Source: Hyphomicrobiales bacterium (GTDB lineage Bacteria > Pseudomonadota > Alphaproteobacteria > Rhizobiales > Rhizobiaceae). From it: 64,000 nt of DNA. Under the pieces are notes generated by a model. The model was not told the origin of the DNA and searched no databases. It saw nothing but the letters and a program-made list of their open reading frames with translations. This document shows positions 25,013-33,665 of this stretch, piece by piece; position 1 is the stretch's first letter; every line of letters starts with the position of its first letter. Where the stretch lies: NCBI GenBank assembly GCA_900469615.1, contig UBYA01000011.1, forward strand, positions 558,001 to 622,000, read 5' to 3'. A program made the position numbers and the translations under genes.

Positions 25013-26284
25013 ATGAACATGGAGGTTTTCGACGATGTAGCCGGAAAGACGGGGGCCGAGGAGACGATGGAGCAGGTCGTCGAGACGGGCTGCGCTATCG
25101 TCGGCGCCGGCCCAGCCGGATTGATGCTTGGCCTGCTGCTGGCGCATGCGGGAGTGGAGGTTACTGTGCTGGAGAAGCACGGCGACTTTCTGCGGGATTT
25201 CCGCGGCGACACCATTCATCCCTCGACGCTGGAGGTGATGCATGAAATCGGCCTGCTCGAGGATCTGCTGAAGCTACCGCACACGCGGGCACCGCGTCTG
25301 CACGCCGAAATCGGTGGCTGCGACATCACGATCGCCGACTTCTCGCGGCTGCCGACGAAGTGCCGCTTCATCGCTTTCATGCCGCAATGGGACTTTCTCG
25401 ACTTCGTTGCGCGGGAGGCGGGGAAATTGACGAACTTCCACCTGATGATGCAGACCGAGGTCACCGATCTCCTCCCAGTCGATCGTAGCGGAGTGACCCT
25501 TCGGGCAAGGGGCCCCGGCGGTTTGTTTATGGTTCGCGCCAAGCTCGTCGTCGGGGCCGATGGTCGCAATTCGATCGTGCGAGAAAAGGCCGGGCTCGAG
25601 GTAGAGCGTTTCGGCAAGCCGAGCGAAGTGGTTTGGATGAAACTGTCTCATCGTTCGGACGATCCGCCTTACACCATGGGACATGGTGGGCCGCGGCAGG
25701 GTTTTGTGATGGTCGACCGTGGCAGTTATTGGCAATGCGGCTACGTCATGCGCAAGGACAGCTTTGCCGATATGAGGGAAAAGGGGCTCGACGAGTTCAG
25801 AAAGGCGGTCGCGGCTGTGTCGCCATTGCCGTCTGACCGCATGGCCGAGATTCGGTCGTGGGACGACGTGCATCTCCTGAGTATCCGCATCGATCGGCTG
25901 AAGCGCTGGTGGAAGCCAGGCGTTCTTTGCATCGGCGACGCGGCCCACGCGATGTCGCCCATTGGCGGCGTTGGTGTCAATCTGGCGATCCAGGATGCGG
26001 TCGCTGCGGCGAATATCCTCGCGCAGCCATTGCTGCAGGGCGATGTTCTCGACCGGCACCTGGAAGCCGTCGAACGGCGCCGGACATTTCCGACGAAAGC
26101 GACGCAGAAAATCCAACTGATGATGCGCCGCAAGCGTCGGAGCGCCGACGCTGCAAAGCCGGAGCGGTCCGCTCCTCCGGCTTTCATGCGTGCCATCGGG
26201 CGATGGCCACTGCTTGTGCATCTGACGGGACGACTGATCGGGATCGGCTTCAGGCCGGAGCATGTGCGTGTCTGGCATGACTGA
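25013..26284 (+). CDS. FAD-dependent monooxygenase (PHBH/UbiH-type fold)
   Basis: About 423 residues from ATG 25013; ATG 25067 with GAGGAG six bases upstream is an equally good start. FAD motifs are 'CAIVGAGPAGLMLGLLLAHAG' (GxGxxG), 'LVVGADGRNSIVREKAGL' (DG motif) and 'GVLCIGDAAHAMSPIGGVG' (GD motif). This is the class A flavoprotein hydroxylase architecture. The substrate is unknown; aromatic compounds are usual for the fold. It is divergent from tonB over the iron box, so it may be iron-regulated, for instance acting on a siderophore or haem-derived compound, but this is inference. Confidence 0.85.
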   Translation: MNMEVFDDVAGKTGAEETMEQVVETGCAIVGAGPAGLMLGLLLAHAGVEVTVLEKHGDFLRDFRGDTIHPSTLEVMHEIGLLEDLLKLPHTRAPRLHAEIGGCDITIADFSRLPTKCRFIAFMPQWDFLDFVAREAGKLTNFHLMMQTEVTDLLPVDRSGVTLRARGPGGLFMVRAKLVVGADGRNSIVREKAGLEVERFGKPSEVVWMKLSHRSDDPPYTMGHGGPRQGFVMVDRGSYWQCGYVMRKDSFADMREKGLDEFRKAVAAVSPLPSDRMAEIRSWDDVHLLSIRIDRLKRWWKPGVLCIGDAAHAMSPIGGVGVNLAIQDAVAAANILAQPLLQGDVLDRHLEAVERRRTFPTKATQKIQLMMRRKRRSADAAKPERSAPPAFMRAIGRWPLLVHLTGRLIGIGFRPEHVRVWHD

Positions 26285-26453
26285 CGCGCGAAATTGGTCG
26301 TGACGAGTCTGGCCTTGCGGGTTGGCTAGCCGCCATCGTCATCAAAACTTCTTCTGACCCCATCGTGAGAGCTATCGTGTAGGGAATGGAGCAGCCAAAC
26401 GCTGCCATGACTGGTTGGATTGCGAGAGGTGTCCCGAAATACCGAGTTTTCGC

Positions 26454-26894
26454 ATGGATCTGTCGAAGATAAAAACGCTGATCGATTTTGTTGGACGATC
26501 CAACGTTACCGAACTTACGGTAACGGAAAAGGATGTCACGGTTCGGATCTTCCGAACGTCTGGTTCAACGGATTCGTTACCTTCAACTCAGGTGCCTGCC
26601 AGCGTAAAAGCTGCTCATGCCCAAGAAGGTTGCGGTGTGTCCGCAAAATCGGAAATCACTGCCATTACCGTGAAGGCGCCGATCTATGGCGTCTTGCACC
26701 GGGCGCCGGCACCCGGGCAAGAGCCTTTCGTTAAGATCGGCGACATGGTGGAGGCGGGGCAGACGCTTTTCATTATCGAGGCGATGAAGGTCTTCAACAA
26801 GATCGCAGCCCCGCAGGCCGGTTGCATCAAACATCTCATTGACGTGGATGGCGGTGAAGTCGAGACGGGCGAAGTGCTCGCGGAGATCGCATAA
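26454..26894 (+). CDS. Biotin carboxyl carrier protein, AccB-like
   Basis: 146 residues from the ATG at 26454 ('MDLSKIKTLIDFVG'). The N-terminal part resembles AccB, and the C-terminal 80 residues are a biotinyl domain with 'TLFIIEAMKVFNKI', in which the Lys of 'EAMK' is the biotinylation site. The stop overlaps the next start (TAATG), coupling it to the biotin carboxylase. Found with pxpB, pxpC and pxpA rather than with accD or a normal carboxyltransferase, it probably serves a dedicated carboxylation linked to the KipI/KipA-type proteins rather than fatty-acid synthesis. The cognate acceptor is not evident. Confidence 0.87.
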   Translation: MDLSKIKTLIDFVGRSNVTELTVTEKDVTVRIFRTSGSTDSLPSTQVPASVKAAHAQEGCGVSAKSEITAITVKAPIYGVLHRAPAPGQEPFVKIGDMVEAGQTLFIIEAMKVFNKIAAPQAGCIKHLIDVDGGEVETGEVLAEIA

Positions 26895-28285
26895 TGGCAG
26901 AACCTTTTGGCAAGGCAGGCCTGAAAGGCCAACGCTTCGACACGGTCCTGATTGCCAATCGGGGCGAAGTTGCCGCGCGAATTCAGCGGGCTTGCCGCGA
27001 ACTTGGTTTAAAGACTGTCGCAATCTGCTCCGAAGCTGATAGGCAGGCGCCTTATGGCAACGCCGCCGATACCTTTATGTGCATCGGTCCCGCGAACGCA
27101 GCCGGCAGTTATCTCAACCAGAATGCGATCCTCCTTGCCGCGCATCTGACCGGGGCTGGCGCGATCCACCCCGGCTACGGGTTTCTGTCCGAGAACGCAG
27201 TTTTTTCCGAAGCCGTCGAGAGAGCCGGCCTCGCATTCATAGGACCTGAGGCGTCCTCGATCGCTGCTATGGGTGACAAGATATCGGCAAAACGGGCAAT
27301 GATCCTTGCCGGTGTGCCTTGCGTGCCAGGTCCTGACACGTCCCTTCCGGATGATTCGGCCTCGGTCGAGCAGATCGCTGAGGAGATCGGCTATCCCGTA
27401 ATTATCAAGGCCGCAGGAGGTGGAGGCGGCAGAGGAATGCGGGTGGTTCCCCATGCGGGCAAGTTGCACGAGGCTATTGCGTTGACAAGAGAGGAAGCTC
27501 GTCAGGCTTTCGGTTCCCCGGCGCTCTACATGGAGAAATTCCTCCAGCATCCGCGTCACGTCGAGATTCAGGTGCTTTGCGATAACAATGGCAATGGCAT
27601 TTGGCTCGGGCATCGCGATTGCTCGATGCAGCGTCGGCATCAAAAAGTGGTCGAAGAAGCCCCGGCGCCCGGGATTTTCTCGGAAACGATCGAACCTGTC
27701 GCCTCTGCCTGTATGGAAGCCTGCCGGCAGATCGGCTACCGCGGCGTCGGAACCTTCGAGTTCCTCTATGAGAACGGTGCCTTTTATTTCATTGAAATGA
27801 ACACACGCCTGCAGGTCGAACATCCCGTTACCGAGATGACCAGCGGGATCGATATCGTTCAGGCACAGATAATGGTTGCTCAGGGCTTTCCTCTCGAAAT
27901 GCGTCAGGATGATGTGGCATGCGTTGGCCATTCCTTCGAATGCCGCATCAATGCTGAGGACCATGAAAGCTTCCTGCCTTCGGCAGGCACGATCTCCGAT
28001 CTGGCACTGCCGGAAGGGCCAAATATCCGGATCGACACCCATATTCATGCCGGCTATCGCGTCTCGCCTTACTATGACTCGCTGATCGCCAAGTTGATCG
28101 TTCATGCACCTACCCGGGCAGAAGCCATGGCCAAAATGCGCGAGGCGCTTGCCGCCACACGGATAGAAGGGATTTCCACCAATCTGCCGTTACTGCGCAT
28201 GTTGTTCGAGGATGAAGGGTTTGCCCGCGGCGAGACGGATATCCACTATCTGGAACAATGGCTCCGAAAAAGGCGGGCGGCATGA
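26894..28285 (+). CDS. Biotin carboxylase, AccC-like
   Basis: 463 residues with the full biotin carboxylase layout: 'VLIANRGEVAARIQRACREL', 'AIHPGYGFLSENAVFSEAVE', ATP-grasp glycine loop 'KAAGGGGGRGMRVV', 'HVEIQVLCDNNGN', 'RDCSMQRRHQKVVEEAPAP' and 'FIEMNTRLQVEHPVTEMTSG' with catalytic Glu/Arg. It carboxylates biotin on a carrier using ATP and bicarbonate. It is overlapped at the start by the AccB-like gene and at the end by the degenerate carrier gene (ATGA), so the three are co-translated. In this operon the carboxyl acceptor is probably handled by the PxpB/PxpC-type proteins. Confidence 0.93.
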   Translation: MAEPFGKAGLKGQRFDTVLIANRGEVAARIQRACRELGLKTVAICSEADRQAPYGNAADTFMCIGPANAAGSYLNQNAILLAAHLTGAGAIHPGYGFLSENAVFSEAVERAGLAFIGPEASSIAAMGDKISAKRAMILAGVPCVPGPDTSLPDDSASVEQIAEEIGYPVIIKAAGGGGGRGMRVVPHAGKLHEAIALTREEARQAFGSPALYMEKFLQHPRHVEIQVLCDNNGNGIWLGHRDCSMQRRHQKVVEEAPAPGIFSETIEPVASACMEACRQIGYRGVGTFEFLYENGAFYFIEMNTRLQVEHPVTEMTSGIDIVQAQIMVAQGFPLEMRQDDVACVGHSFECRINAEDHESFLPSAGTISDLALPEGPNIRIDTHIHAGYRVSPYYDSLIAKLIVHAPTRAEAMAKMREALAATRIEGISTNLPLLRMLFEDEGFARGETDIHYLEQWLRKRRAA

Positions 28286-28707
28286 GCGCGATCGACCTTA
28301 ACGATCCCTCGATCATCGCGGCTCTGGCTGATGCGCTGACGGCAGCAGGCGTTGATGGCGTGGAAATTTCGCGACCGGGCGGCCATCTGCGCATCGTCGT
28401 CTCGAAGGCTGCTGGCGCCCAAATCAACCTGACAGGAAATGCGCGGCCCGAGCCGGTGATACCGGTGGTGGTGATCAAAGCGCCGATGGCGGGTCACTTC
28501 TATCCTATGCATCTTTCGGATTACGACGAAGCCGAGCGTCTGCCTCGCACCGTCTCAAGCCAGGATGTGATCGGTTTTATCCGCATCGGTTCCGTTCTGC
28601 TTCCCATACCTGCCGGCAGGTTCGGTTTGTTGGCCAGGCAATCGGCGGAGTCCGAAACCCTGGTCGGCTTCGGTGATCCTCTGTTCGAAATCGAGCCGCT
28701 GTCATGA
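28282..28707 (+). CDS. Second biotin/lipoyl-like carrier domain lacking the biotinylated lysine
   Basis: 141 residues; the ATG at 28282 overlaps the biotin carboxylase stop. The N-terminus ('LNDPSIIAALADALTAAGVD') resembles the leader of AccB-like proteins, and the C-terminal half keeps the biotinyl-domain frame ('VVVIKAPMAGHFYP', 'VGFGDPLFEIEP'). At the position of the 'EAMKM' hairpin it reads 'GSVLLPIPAGRFGLL', with no Lys. It cannot be a normal biotin acceptor. It may be a structural or regulatory partner of the carboxylase, or a decaying duplicate, although the reading frame is intact. Recognition is by pattern, so moderate confidence. Confidence 0.65.
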   Translation: MSAIDLNDPSIIAALADALTAAGVDGVEISRPGGHLRIVVSKAAGAQINLTGNARPEPVIPVVVIKAPMAGHFYPMHLSDYDEAERLPRTVSSQDVIGFIRIGSVLLPIPAGRFGLLARQSAESETLVGFGDPLFEIEPLS

Positions 28708-29411
28708 TTGCCAAGTCGAACACCGTCACGTCGCGGCGAGAGATCGTTCCCGTCGTCAATGGCCGGGTCAGAATTTCCTCTATCGGCACCCGATCTTTTC
28801 TGCTCGATGCACCGGGCGAATTCGATCTGCCTGCGCAGCGGCGCATCTGGGCCCTGGCGCAAACGATCAAGGGCTGGGCTGATATAGCGGAAGTGATCCC
28901 CGGAATGACCAATCTTCTGGCGATCCTCAAGGAGATCCCCGAGGATTCCGAACTGGTGACGGGCCGGCTTCTTGAAGCATGGAACAACGCCGAGAGCCTC
29001 GATCTGGCAGGAAAGATCATCGAAATCCCCGTTCACTACGGCGGCGCCTATGCGATTGACCTTCCTGCCATCTGCGACTTTTGCGGCTTGAGTGACCGAG
29101 AGGTCGTACGCATCCACCATGAGGCGAGTTACCGTGTCTTTGCCTTGGGAAGCGCGCCCGGTTTTGGCTACCTGTACGGGTTGGATCCGCGCATATACAT
29201 GCCCCGCAAGACCGTTCCGTCGTTGCGGATGGAGAAGGGCAGCGTGACGATCGGCGGAATGCAGACAGGCGTTGCGATGCTGACGGGTCCGAATGGATGG
29301 AATTCTCTTGGCTATGCGGAACTGCAGATGTTCGATCCAACCTCCGCGACGCCGGCCTTGATGGCGCCCGGCGATATCGTGCGCTTTCTGCCGGAAAGGA
29401 TCGAGCTATGA
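28704..29411 (+). CDS. pxpB: 5-oxoprolinase subunit PxpB (KipI family)
   Basis: 235 residues of the KipI/allophanate hydrolase subunit 1 family. Motifs are 'IPVHYGGAYAIDLPAICDFC', 'EVVRIHHEASYRVFALGSAPGFGYL' region, 'IYMPRKTVPSLRMEKGSVTIGG' and 'PNGWNSLGY'. With PxpA and PxpC it forms the ATP-dependent bacterial 5-oxoprolinase that opens 5-oxoproline to glutamate. Both ends overlap neighbours by four bases (ATGA), so it is translationally coupled to the carrier gene and to pxpC. An alternative is a urea/allophanate-type carboxylase-hydrolase subunit, which the biotin carboxylase neighbours would also suit. Confidence 0.87.
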   Translation: MIAKSNTVTSRREIVPVVNGRVRISSIGTRSFLLDAPGEFDLPAQRRIWALAQTIKGWADIAEVIPGMTNLLAILKEIPEDSELVTGRLLEAWNNAESLDLAGKIIEIPVHYGGAYAIDLPAICDFCGLSDREVVRIHHEASYRVFALGSAPGFGYLYGLDPRIYMPRKTVPSLRMEKGSVTIGGMQTGVAMLTGPNGWNSLGYAELQMFDPTSATPALMAPGDIVRFLPERIEL

Positions 29412-30403
29412 TCGAGATCATCGAAACCGGGCCATTCAACACGGTTCAGGATCTCGGCCGTCCCGGCTATCGTGACATCGGAGTTTCGTCCGGCGGCGCA
29501 ATGGATCCTCTTGCCGTGAAGATCGGCAATATCCTTATTGGCAATGACGATGATGCAGCTGCAATAGAGGTTCAAACCTTCCCGTTCGAATTGCGGTTCG
29601 AGGTCCGCGCCACCTTTGCCGTCACGGGTGCGGACGGCAATCCTACACTGGACGGTCGGGAGCTGCTTTCCTGGTGTACTCACGTCGCCGAGGCGGGTCA
29701 GATCTTGAAACTGCAGCAGCCACAGAAATTGGCTCGTGCCTACATCGTATTTGGCGGAGGACTGGATGTTCCGGTCGTGATGGGGTCGCGGAGCACCGCG
29801 TTGCGCGGCGGATTTGGCGGCAACGCCGGCCGGCCGCTCATCAAGGGCGACCGATTTGAATTCGGCACGCCATCCAATGCTCTTCCCTTGCCTGCAAACG
29901 GTCTTGCCGTCGTCGAACCGGCCGTGGCGTTATGTGATGTCTTTCCAGCTGCGATCGACGGCGTGCTATCCGTCCGTGCGATCGTTGCCGGTGAACATGA
30001 GCTGTTTGCCTCCGATGGCGAAGCTTTCTGGAGCCAGGTCTGGCGCATATCGTCAAGCAGCGATCGCACCGGTTATCGCCTGTCCGGTGAGCCCATAAGG
30101 CCGATGGTGGCGGTCGAAATGCGTTCCCATGGCGTGGTGCCCGGCGTTGTTCAGGTTCCGCCCGGCGGCGAGCCGATCATTCAGATGAGCGATGCGAATA
30201 CGGCGGGCGGTTATCCCAAGATTGCCGGTGTCATCGAATGCGATCTTTGGCGGCTCGGCCAGGCCCGCATCGGAAGCCGGTTGCGCTTCGCCCGTTCGAC
30301 GCATGCCGAGGCGCGTGCGGTGGAGCAAGCTGTTGCTCGCTATGTCGAGGATGTCAGACGGACGTCGCAGATGGTCAAGCTTGCTGTGAAGGCAATGGCC
30401 TGA
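29408..30403 (+). CDS. pxpC: 5-oxoprolinase subunit PxpC (KipA / biotin-dependent carboxyltransferase family)
   Basis: 331 residues starting at the ATG overlapping the pxpB stop. Family motifs: 'ETGPFNTVQDLGRPGYRDIG', 'SSGGAMDPLAVKIGNILIGN', 'YIVFGGGLDVPVVMGSRSTA', 'SSSDRTGYRLSGEPI', 'MRSHGVVPGVVQVPPGGEPI' and 'TAGGYPKIAGVIECDLWRLGQ'. KipA-like proteins partner KipI-like proteins and are also found fused to biotin carboxylases in urea amidolyase-type enzymes. This gives a mechanistic reason for the adjacent AccB/AccC pair. Together with pxpA and pxpB the simplest role is 5-oxoproline breakdown. Confidence 0.87.
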   Translation: MIEIIETGPFNTVQDLGRPGYRDIGVSSGGAMDPLAVKIGNILIGNDDDAAAIEVQTFPFELRFEVRATFAVTGADGNPTLDGRELLSWCTHVAEAGQILKLQQPQKLARAYIVFGGGLDVPVVMGSRSTALRGGFGGNAGRPLIKGDRFEFGTPSNALPLPANGLAVVEPAVALCDVFPAAIDGVLSVRAIVAGEHELFASDGEAFWSQVWRISSSSDRTGYRLSGEPIRPMVAVEMRSHGVVPGVVQVPPGGEPIIQMSDANTAGGYPKIAGVIECDLWRLGQARIGSRLRFARSTHAEARAVEQAVARYVEDVRRTSQMVKLAVKAMA

Positions 30404-30435
30404 CGGCAACTATCAAAGATAGAGGGGAGGAAGCG

Positions 30436-31203
30436 GTGAAGATCGATCTGAATTCCGACATGGGGGAGGGTTTCGGTCCCTACCGGCTGTGCGATGACGA
30501 AGCGATGATGAAGATCGTCTCATCGGCTAATATTGCCTGTGGCTTTCATGGTGGTGATCCAGACACCATGGCGCGCATGGTTCGTCTCGCCAAGGAAAAC
30601 GGTGTAGGTATCGGCGCGCATCCTGGTTTGCCGGATCGCTCTGGCTTCGGCCGGCGTGAGATGCTGTTCCAGCCGGACGAGCTTCGCCAGCAGATGCTCT
30701 ACCAGCTCGGCGCATTGATCGCGATCGCCAGGAGCGAAGGCATGATTGTCGGGCACTTCAGCTTTCATGCGGCCATGGGCAATATGGTCAATCGCGATCC
30801 AGCGCTTGCCGATCTGATGATGAACGCCATTGCCACCGTCGATCCGCGCCTCGTTGTGTTTGTTACCCCTGACAGCGAAATCGAAAAGGCGGCGAAACGC
30901 GCGAAACTCAAGACTATGGCGCTGTTTCTGGCCGACCGCGCCTATGATGCCCACGGCAAGCTTGTCGCCCGAGGCCTGCCGGGCGCGCTGGTCAAGGATG
31001 AGACTTCGGTCCGGGCGCGGGTGCGCCGTTTCCTGATCGATCGAACCATCGAGGCGATCGACGGCTCCGTACTTCAGATGCCGGCCAGGTCGATCCTCGT
31101 GCATAGCGACACACCCGGCTCGCTGGAGCTTGCCCGCATCATCCGCAGCGAAATCGAGGCTTCCGGCGCCATGCTGGCGCCTGCGGCCGAGCTTGCGGTC
31201 TGA
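30436..31203 (+). CDS. pxpA: 5-oxoprolinase subunit PxpA (LamB/YcsF family)
   Basis: 255 residues from a GTG at 30436, seven bases after GGGGAGG. LamB/YcsF signatures are 'KIDLNSDMGEGFGPYRLCDD', 'SSANIACGFHGGDPDTMARM', 'GVGIGAHPGLPDRSGFGRREM' and 'FLADRAYDAHGKLVARGLPG'. The fold is a metal-type TIM barrel that carries out the hydrolytic step of 5-oxoprolinase with PxpB and PxpC. It is the last gene of the biotin/pxp operon, 32 bases after pxpC, and is followed 42 bases later by an aminotransferase that may be read through. Confidence 0.92.
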   Translation: MKIDLNSDMGEGFGPYRLCDDEAMMKIVSSANIACGFHGGDPDTMARMVRLAKENGVGIGAHPGLPDRSGFGRREMLFQPDELRQQMLYQLGALIAIARSEGMIVGHFSFHAAMGNMVNRDPALADLMMNAIATVDPRLVVFVTPDSEIEKAAKRAKLKTMALFLADRAYDAHGKLVARGLPGALVKDETSVRARVRRFLIDRTIEAIDGSVLQMPARSILVHSDTPGSLELARIIRSEIEASGAMLAPAAELAV

Positions 31204-31245
31204 TCCCTTCATTCAGTTCTTTATTTTCAGCGAAAGATCACACCG

Positions 31246-32451
31246 ATGCCTTCCACCGCCGATCGCCTGAAGAATGTTTCCATCTCCGCCTCCGCCGCCA
31301 TGACCCAACGAGCCCGCGAGCTGGCTGCCAAGGGCATTAAGGTCGTCAGCCTCTCATCCGGCGAGCCGGATTTTTCGACACCCGCTCATGCGATCGAGGC
31401 AGCGCATGCCGCCGCACTGAGCGGCGATACCAAATATCCGCCGATGGATGGCACACCGATGCTGAAGGCCGCGATCAGCCGAAAATTCAAGCGCGACAAC
31501 AATCTCGATTACGATGCAAGCCAGATCGTCGTTTCCGGCGGTGGCAAGCAGGTGATCTTCAATGCGATGCTGGCCACCTGCAATCCGGGCGACGAGGTCC
31601 TCATTCCCACGCCGTCCTGGGTAAGCTACGCGGACATCGTCAAGTTTGCCGGCGGCGTTCCGGTCGCTGTCCCCTGCTTCGAGCAGGCCGGGTTCAAGCT
31701 GCGTCCGGAGGATCTCGAGGCGGCGATCACGCCGCGCACCAAATGGCTTCTCCTGAATTTTCCGAACAATCCGACGGGTGCTGCCTGTTCGCGCGCGGAC
31801 ATGGCCGCGATCGCCGAGGTCATGCTGCGCCATCCGGATGTCTGCATACTCACCGACGATATCTACGAGCACCTCGTCTATGACGGGTTCGAATTCTGCA
31901 CGATCGCCGACGCCGAACCCAGGCTCTACGACCGGGTCCTGACGATGAACGGTGTCTCGAAGGCCTATGCCATGACGGGTTGGCGCCTGGGATATTGCGC
32001 CAGCGGATCGAGGGAATTAATTGCCGCGATCAGCAACGTCAACGGTCAGAACAGCGGCGGCATTGCAACCGTCACGCAGGCGGCGGCGATCGCGGCGCTG
32101 GACGGTCCCCAGGATCTTTTGAAGGAGCGGGCGGCGATCTACAGGAAAAGACGCGACTTCGTGCTCGATCAACTGTCGAAGGTCGAGGGGCTGCGCTGCC
32201 ACAAGCCGGAAGGCGCCTTCTACATCTATCCCAATATGTCCGGCCTGATCGGCAAGACCACCAAGGGCGGACGCAAGATCGAGACGGACGTCGATTTCGT
32301 CATGGCGCTGGTCGATGAGCACCATGTCGCGACGGTGCAGGGCTCCGCTTATGGCATGAGCCCCTATTTCCGCATCTCCTATGCGACAAGCATGGAAAAG
32401 CTTGGCGAGGGCTGCGCCCGTATCGCCGAGTTCTGCCGCGATATGCGCTGA
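31246..32451 (+). CDS. Class I/II PLP aminotransferase (aspartate/aromatic type)
   Basis: 401 residues of fold-type I aminotransferase: 'VVSLSSGEPDFSTPAHAIEAA', 'VSGGGKQVIFNAMLATCNPGDEVLIPTPSWVSY' region near 97-129, 'LNFPNNPTGAACSRADM', 'CILTDDIYEHLVYDG' (cofactor Asp) and the PLP Lys in 'MNGVSKAYAMTGWRLGY'. It resembles rhizobial AatA-like enzymes. It sits between the pxp operon (42 bases) and a convergent LysR gene. A connection to glutamate made by 5-oxoprolinase, or to the amino acid importer at 34442-37539, is plausible. No strong ribosome site is visible upstream. Confidence 0.92.
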   Translation: MPSTADRLKNVSISASAAMTQRARELAAKGIKVVSLSSGEPDFSTPAHAIEAAHAAALSGDTKYPPMDGTPMLKAAISRKFKRDNNLDYDASQIVVSGGGKQVIFNAMLATCNPGDEVLIPTPSWVSYADIVKFAGGVPVAVPCFEQAGFKLRPEDLEAAITPRTKWLLLNFPNNPTGAACSRADMAAIAEVMLRHPDVCILTDDIYEHLVYDGFEFCTIADAEPRLYDRVLTMNGVSKAYAMTGWRLGYCASGSRELIAAISNVNGQNSGGIATVTQAAAIAALDGPQDLLKERAAIYRKRRDFVLDQLSKVEGLRCHKPEGAFYIYPNMSGLIGKTTKGGRKIETDVDFVMALVDEHHVATVQGSAYGMSPYFRISYATSMEKLGEGCARIAEFCRDMR

Positions 32452-32466
32452 GCGGTCATTCCGCGC

Positions 32467-32495
32467 GCCTGCGGCCCGGTTTCCGGATCGCAGGC
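32467..32495. terminator. Hairpin between convergent aminotransferase and LysR genes
   Basis: GCCTGCG at 32467-32473 pairs with CGCAGGC at 32489-32495, with an inner CCGG-TTT-CCGG extension, giving a very stable stem. There is no uridine run, but the position between two convergent stop codons fits a bidirectional transcription stop. Confidence 0.5.
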
Positions 32496-32517
32496 CATTG
32501 GCGCCTGCCTCTAAGGT

Positions 32518-33423
32518 TTAGACTTTCAACTGCTCGGTCAGCTCGACGAGGATGTCCTTGACGGCGAATGCCGGCTCCGACAGCGAATTCTGATCGGAGG
32601 TGCAAAGCGACAGTGTTTCCTCGATCCGCGGCGAGATCAACCGGCAGACCAAAGGCTCGCTCGATTCCGACACGATACGGTCGGCGATCGCCTTCGGCAT
32701 GATGGTCGCGCCTAGTCCGCTGCCGACGGCGCGCGCCAGCGTTCGCACGATTTCGACTTCGGCCACGACCTTGAGATTGATGCGGCTGCGCGTGAAGGCG
32801 GCATCCACGGCCCGACGCACGAAATTATAAGCTGGCGGCAACAGCATCGGCATCCCATCGAGTGCGCTGACGGGCACGGGTTTCTGGTCTGAATCGATCG
32901 CGAAATTGCGATGGGCAACGAGGTAGAATTCTTCCCGGAGGATCGGCTCGAAGCGCACGCCCTTGATCGGCCCCATGCCGTGGATCAAAGCCATTTCCAG
33001 CCGGCCGGTCATAATCATCTGGCTATAGGTCTGACCGACGCTCTCCGTCAGATGAAGCAGAATGCCAGGATGTCTCTTCCGTGTCTCCGCCAGAAGATCG
33101 ACGGAAAGCGTGGCGGCGCTGCTGAAGGGCACGAGGCCGACCGAGACGCGTCCGGCAAGTGAATTGCCGGCGGCGGCGGCATCGGCTTGCGCCTGTTCCA
33201 TCTGACGCAGAATGATCTGCGCGTGCCGATAAACCGCGTGCCCGGCATCGGTCATGCTGACGCCCTGCTGGCTTCGGATCAGGAGTTTCTGGCCGAAATG
33301 TTCCTCGAGCGCCGCCAATTGCTGGCTCAGAGCCGGCTGGGCGAGATGCAGGATATCGGCGGCCCGCGTAATGCTGCCGCTATCGACGATGGCAATGAAG
33401 GATTTGAAGCGTCTGATATCCAT
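32518..33423 (-). CDS. LysR-family regulator (Nac/Cbl-like)
   Basis: 301 residues from the ATG at 33423; the longer open frame upstream (to 33618) encodes an unlikely Arg/Cys-rich leader. The helix-turn-helix is 'MDIRRFKSFIAIVDSGSITR', 'ILHLAQPALSQQLAALEEHFG', 'MTDAGHAVYRHAQIIL'. The effector domain has 'VSVGLVPFSSAATLSVDLL' and 'GSGLGATIMPKAIADRI'. The proline-alanine 'AQPALSQQLAALE' pattern is shared with Nac/Cbl-type regulators. It is divergent from the SDR-amino acid importer operon, which it probably controls through the repeat at 33589-33605. Confidence 0.9.
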   Translation of the reverse strand: MDIRRFKSFIAIVDSGSITRAADILHLAQPALSQQLAALEEHFGQKLLIRSQQGVSMTDAGHAVYRHAQIILRQMEQAQADAAAAGNSLAGRVSVGLVPFSSAATLSVDLLAETRKRHPGILLHLTESVGQTYSQMIMTGRLEMALIHGMGPIKGVRFEPILREEFYLVAHRNFAIDSDQKPVPVSALDGMPMLLPPAYNFVRRAVDAAFTRSRINLKVVAEVEIVRTLARAVGSGLGATIMPKAIADRIVSESSEPLVCRLISPRIEETLSLCTSDQNSLSEPAFAVKDILVELTEQLKV

Positions 33424-33588
33424 GGCATCGATTACTGTTCTGTCTTGGCGGGGCATGTTTGCAGACGCGCATCTGTTTTGCAACGCAGGCCGATGTCGGA
33501 ACGCCATGCCGGCTCTTGCAGAAACGTGCAATCGCCCGCAGCGACGGCCAATCCGCTTGCGGCCGGCACATCTCCATAAAAGTTGCTT

Positions 33589-33605
33589 ATTACTCCAAAA
33601 GTAAT
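33589..33605. promoter_or_regulatory. LysR-type inverted repeat ATTACT-N5-AGTAAT
   Basis: A perfect 6-bp inverted repeat with a five-base spacer lies between the divergent LysR (start 33423) and SDR (start 33666) genes, 61 bases before the SDR start. Its size and symmetry fit a LysR-family recognition site. The link to this regulator is inferred from position. Confidence 0.5.
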
Positions 33606-33665
33606 CGGTCTTAGGCAAGGAGTTGAAGCTCCGCTAATGTCCAAACCAACAAAAAGGGGATCAGA

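Noticed and set aside
25274..26278. 334-residue open frame antisense to the FAD monooxygenase
   Set aside because: No family resemblance; the FAD motifs are on the forward strand.
27008..28105. 365-residue open frame antisense to the biotin carboxylase
   Set aside because: Shadow of accC, which has all ATP-grasp motifs.
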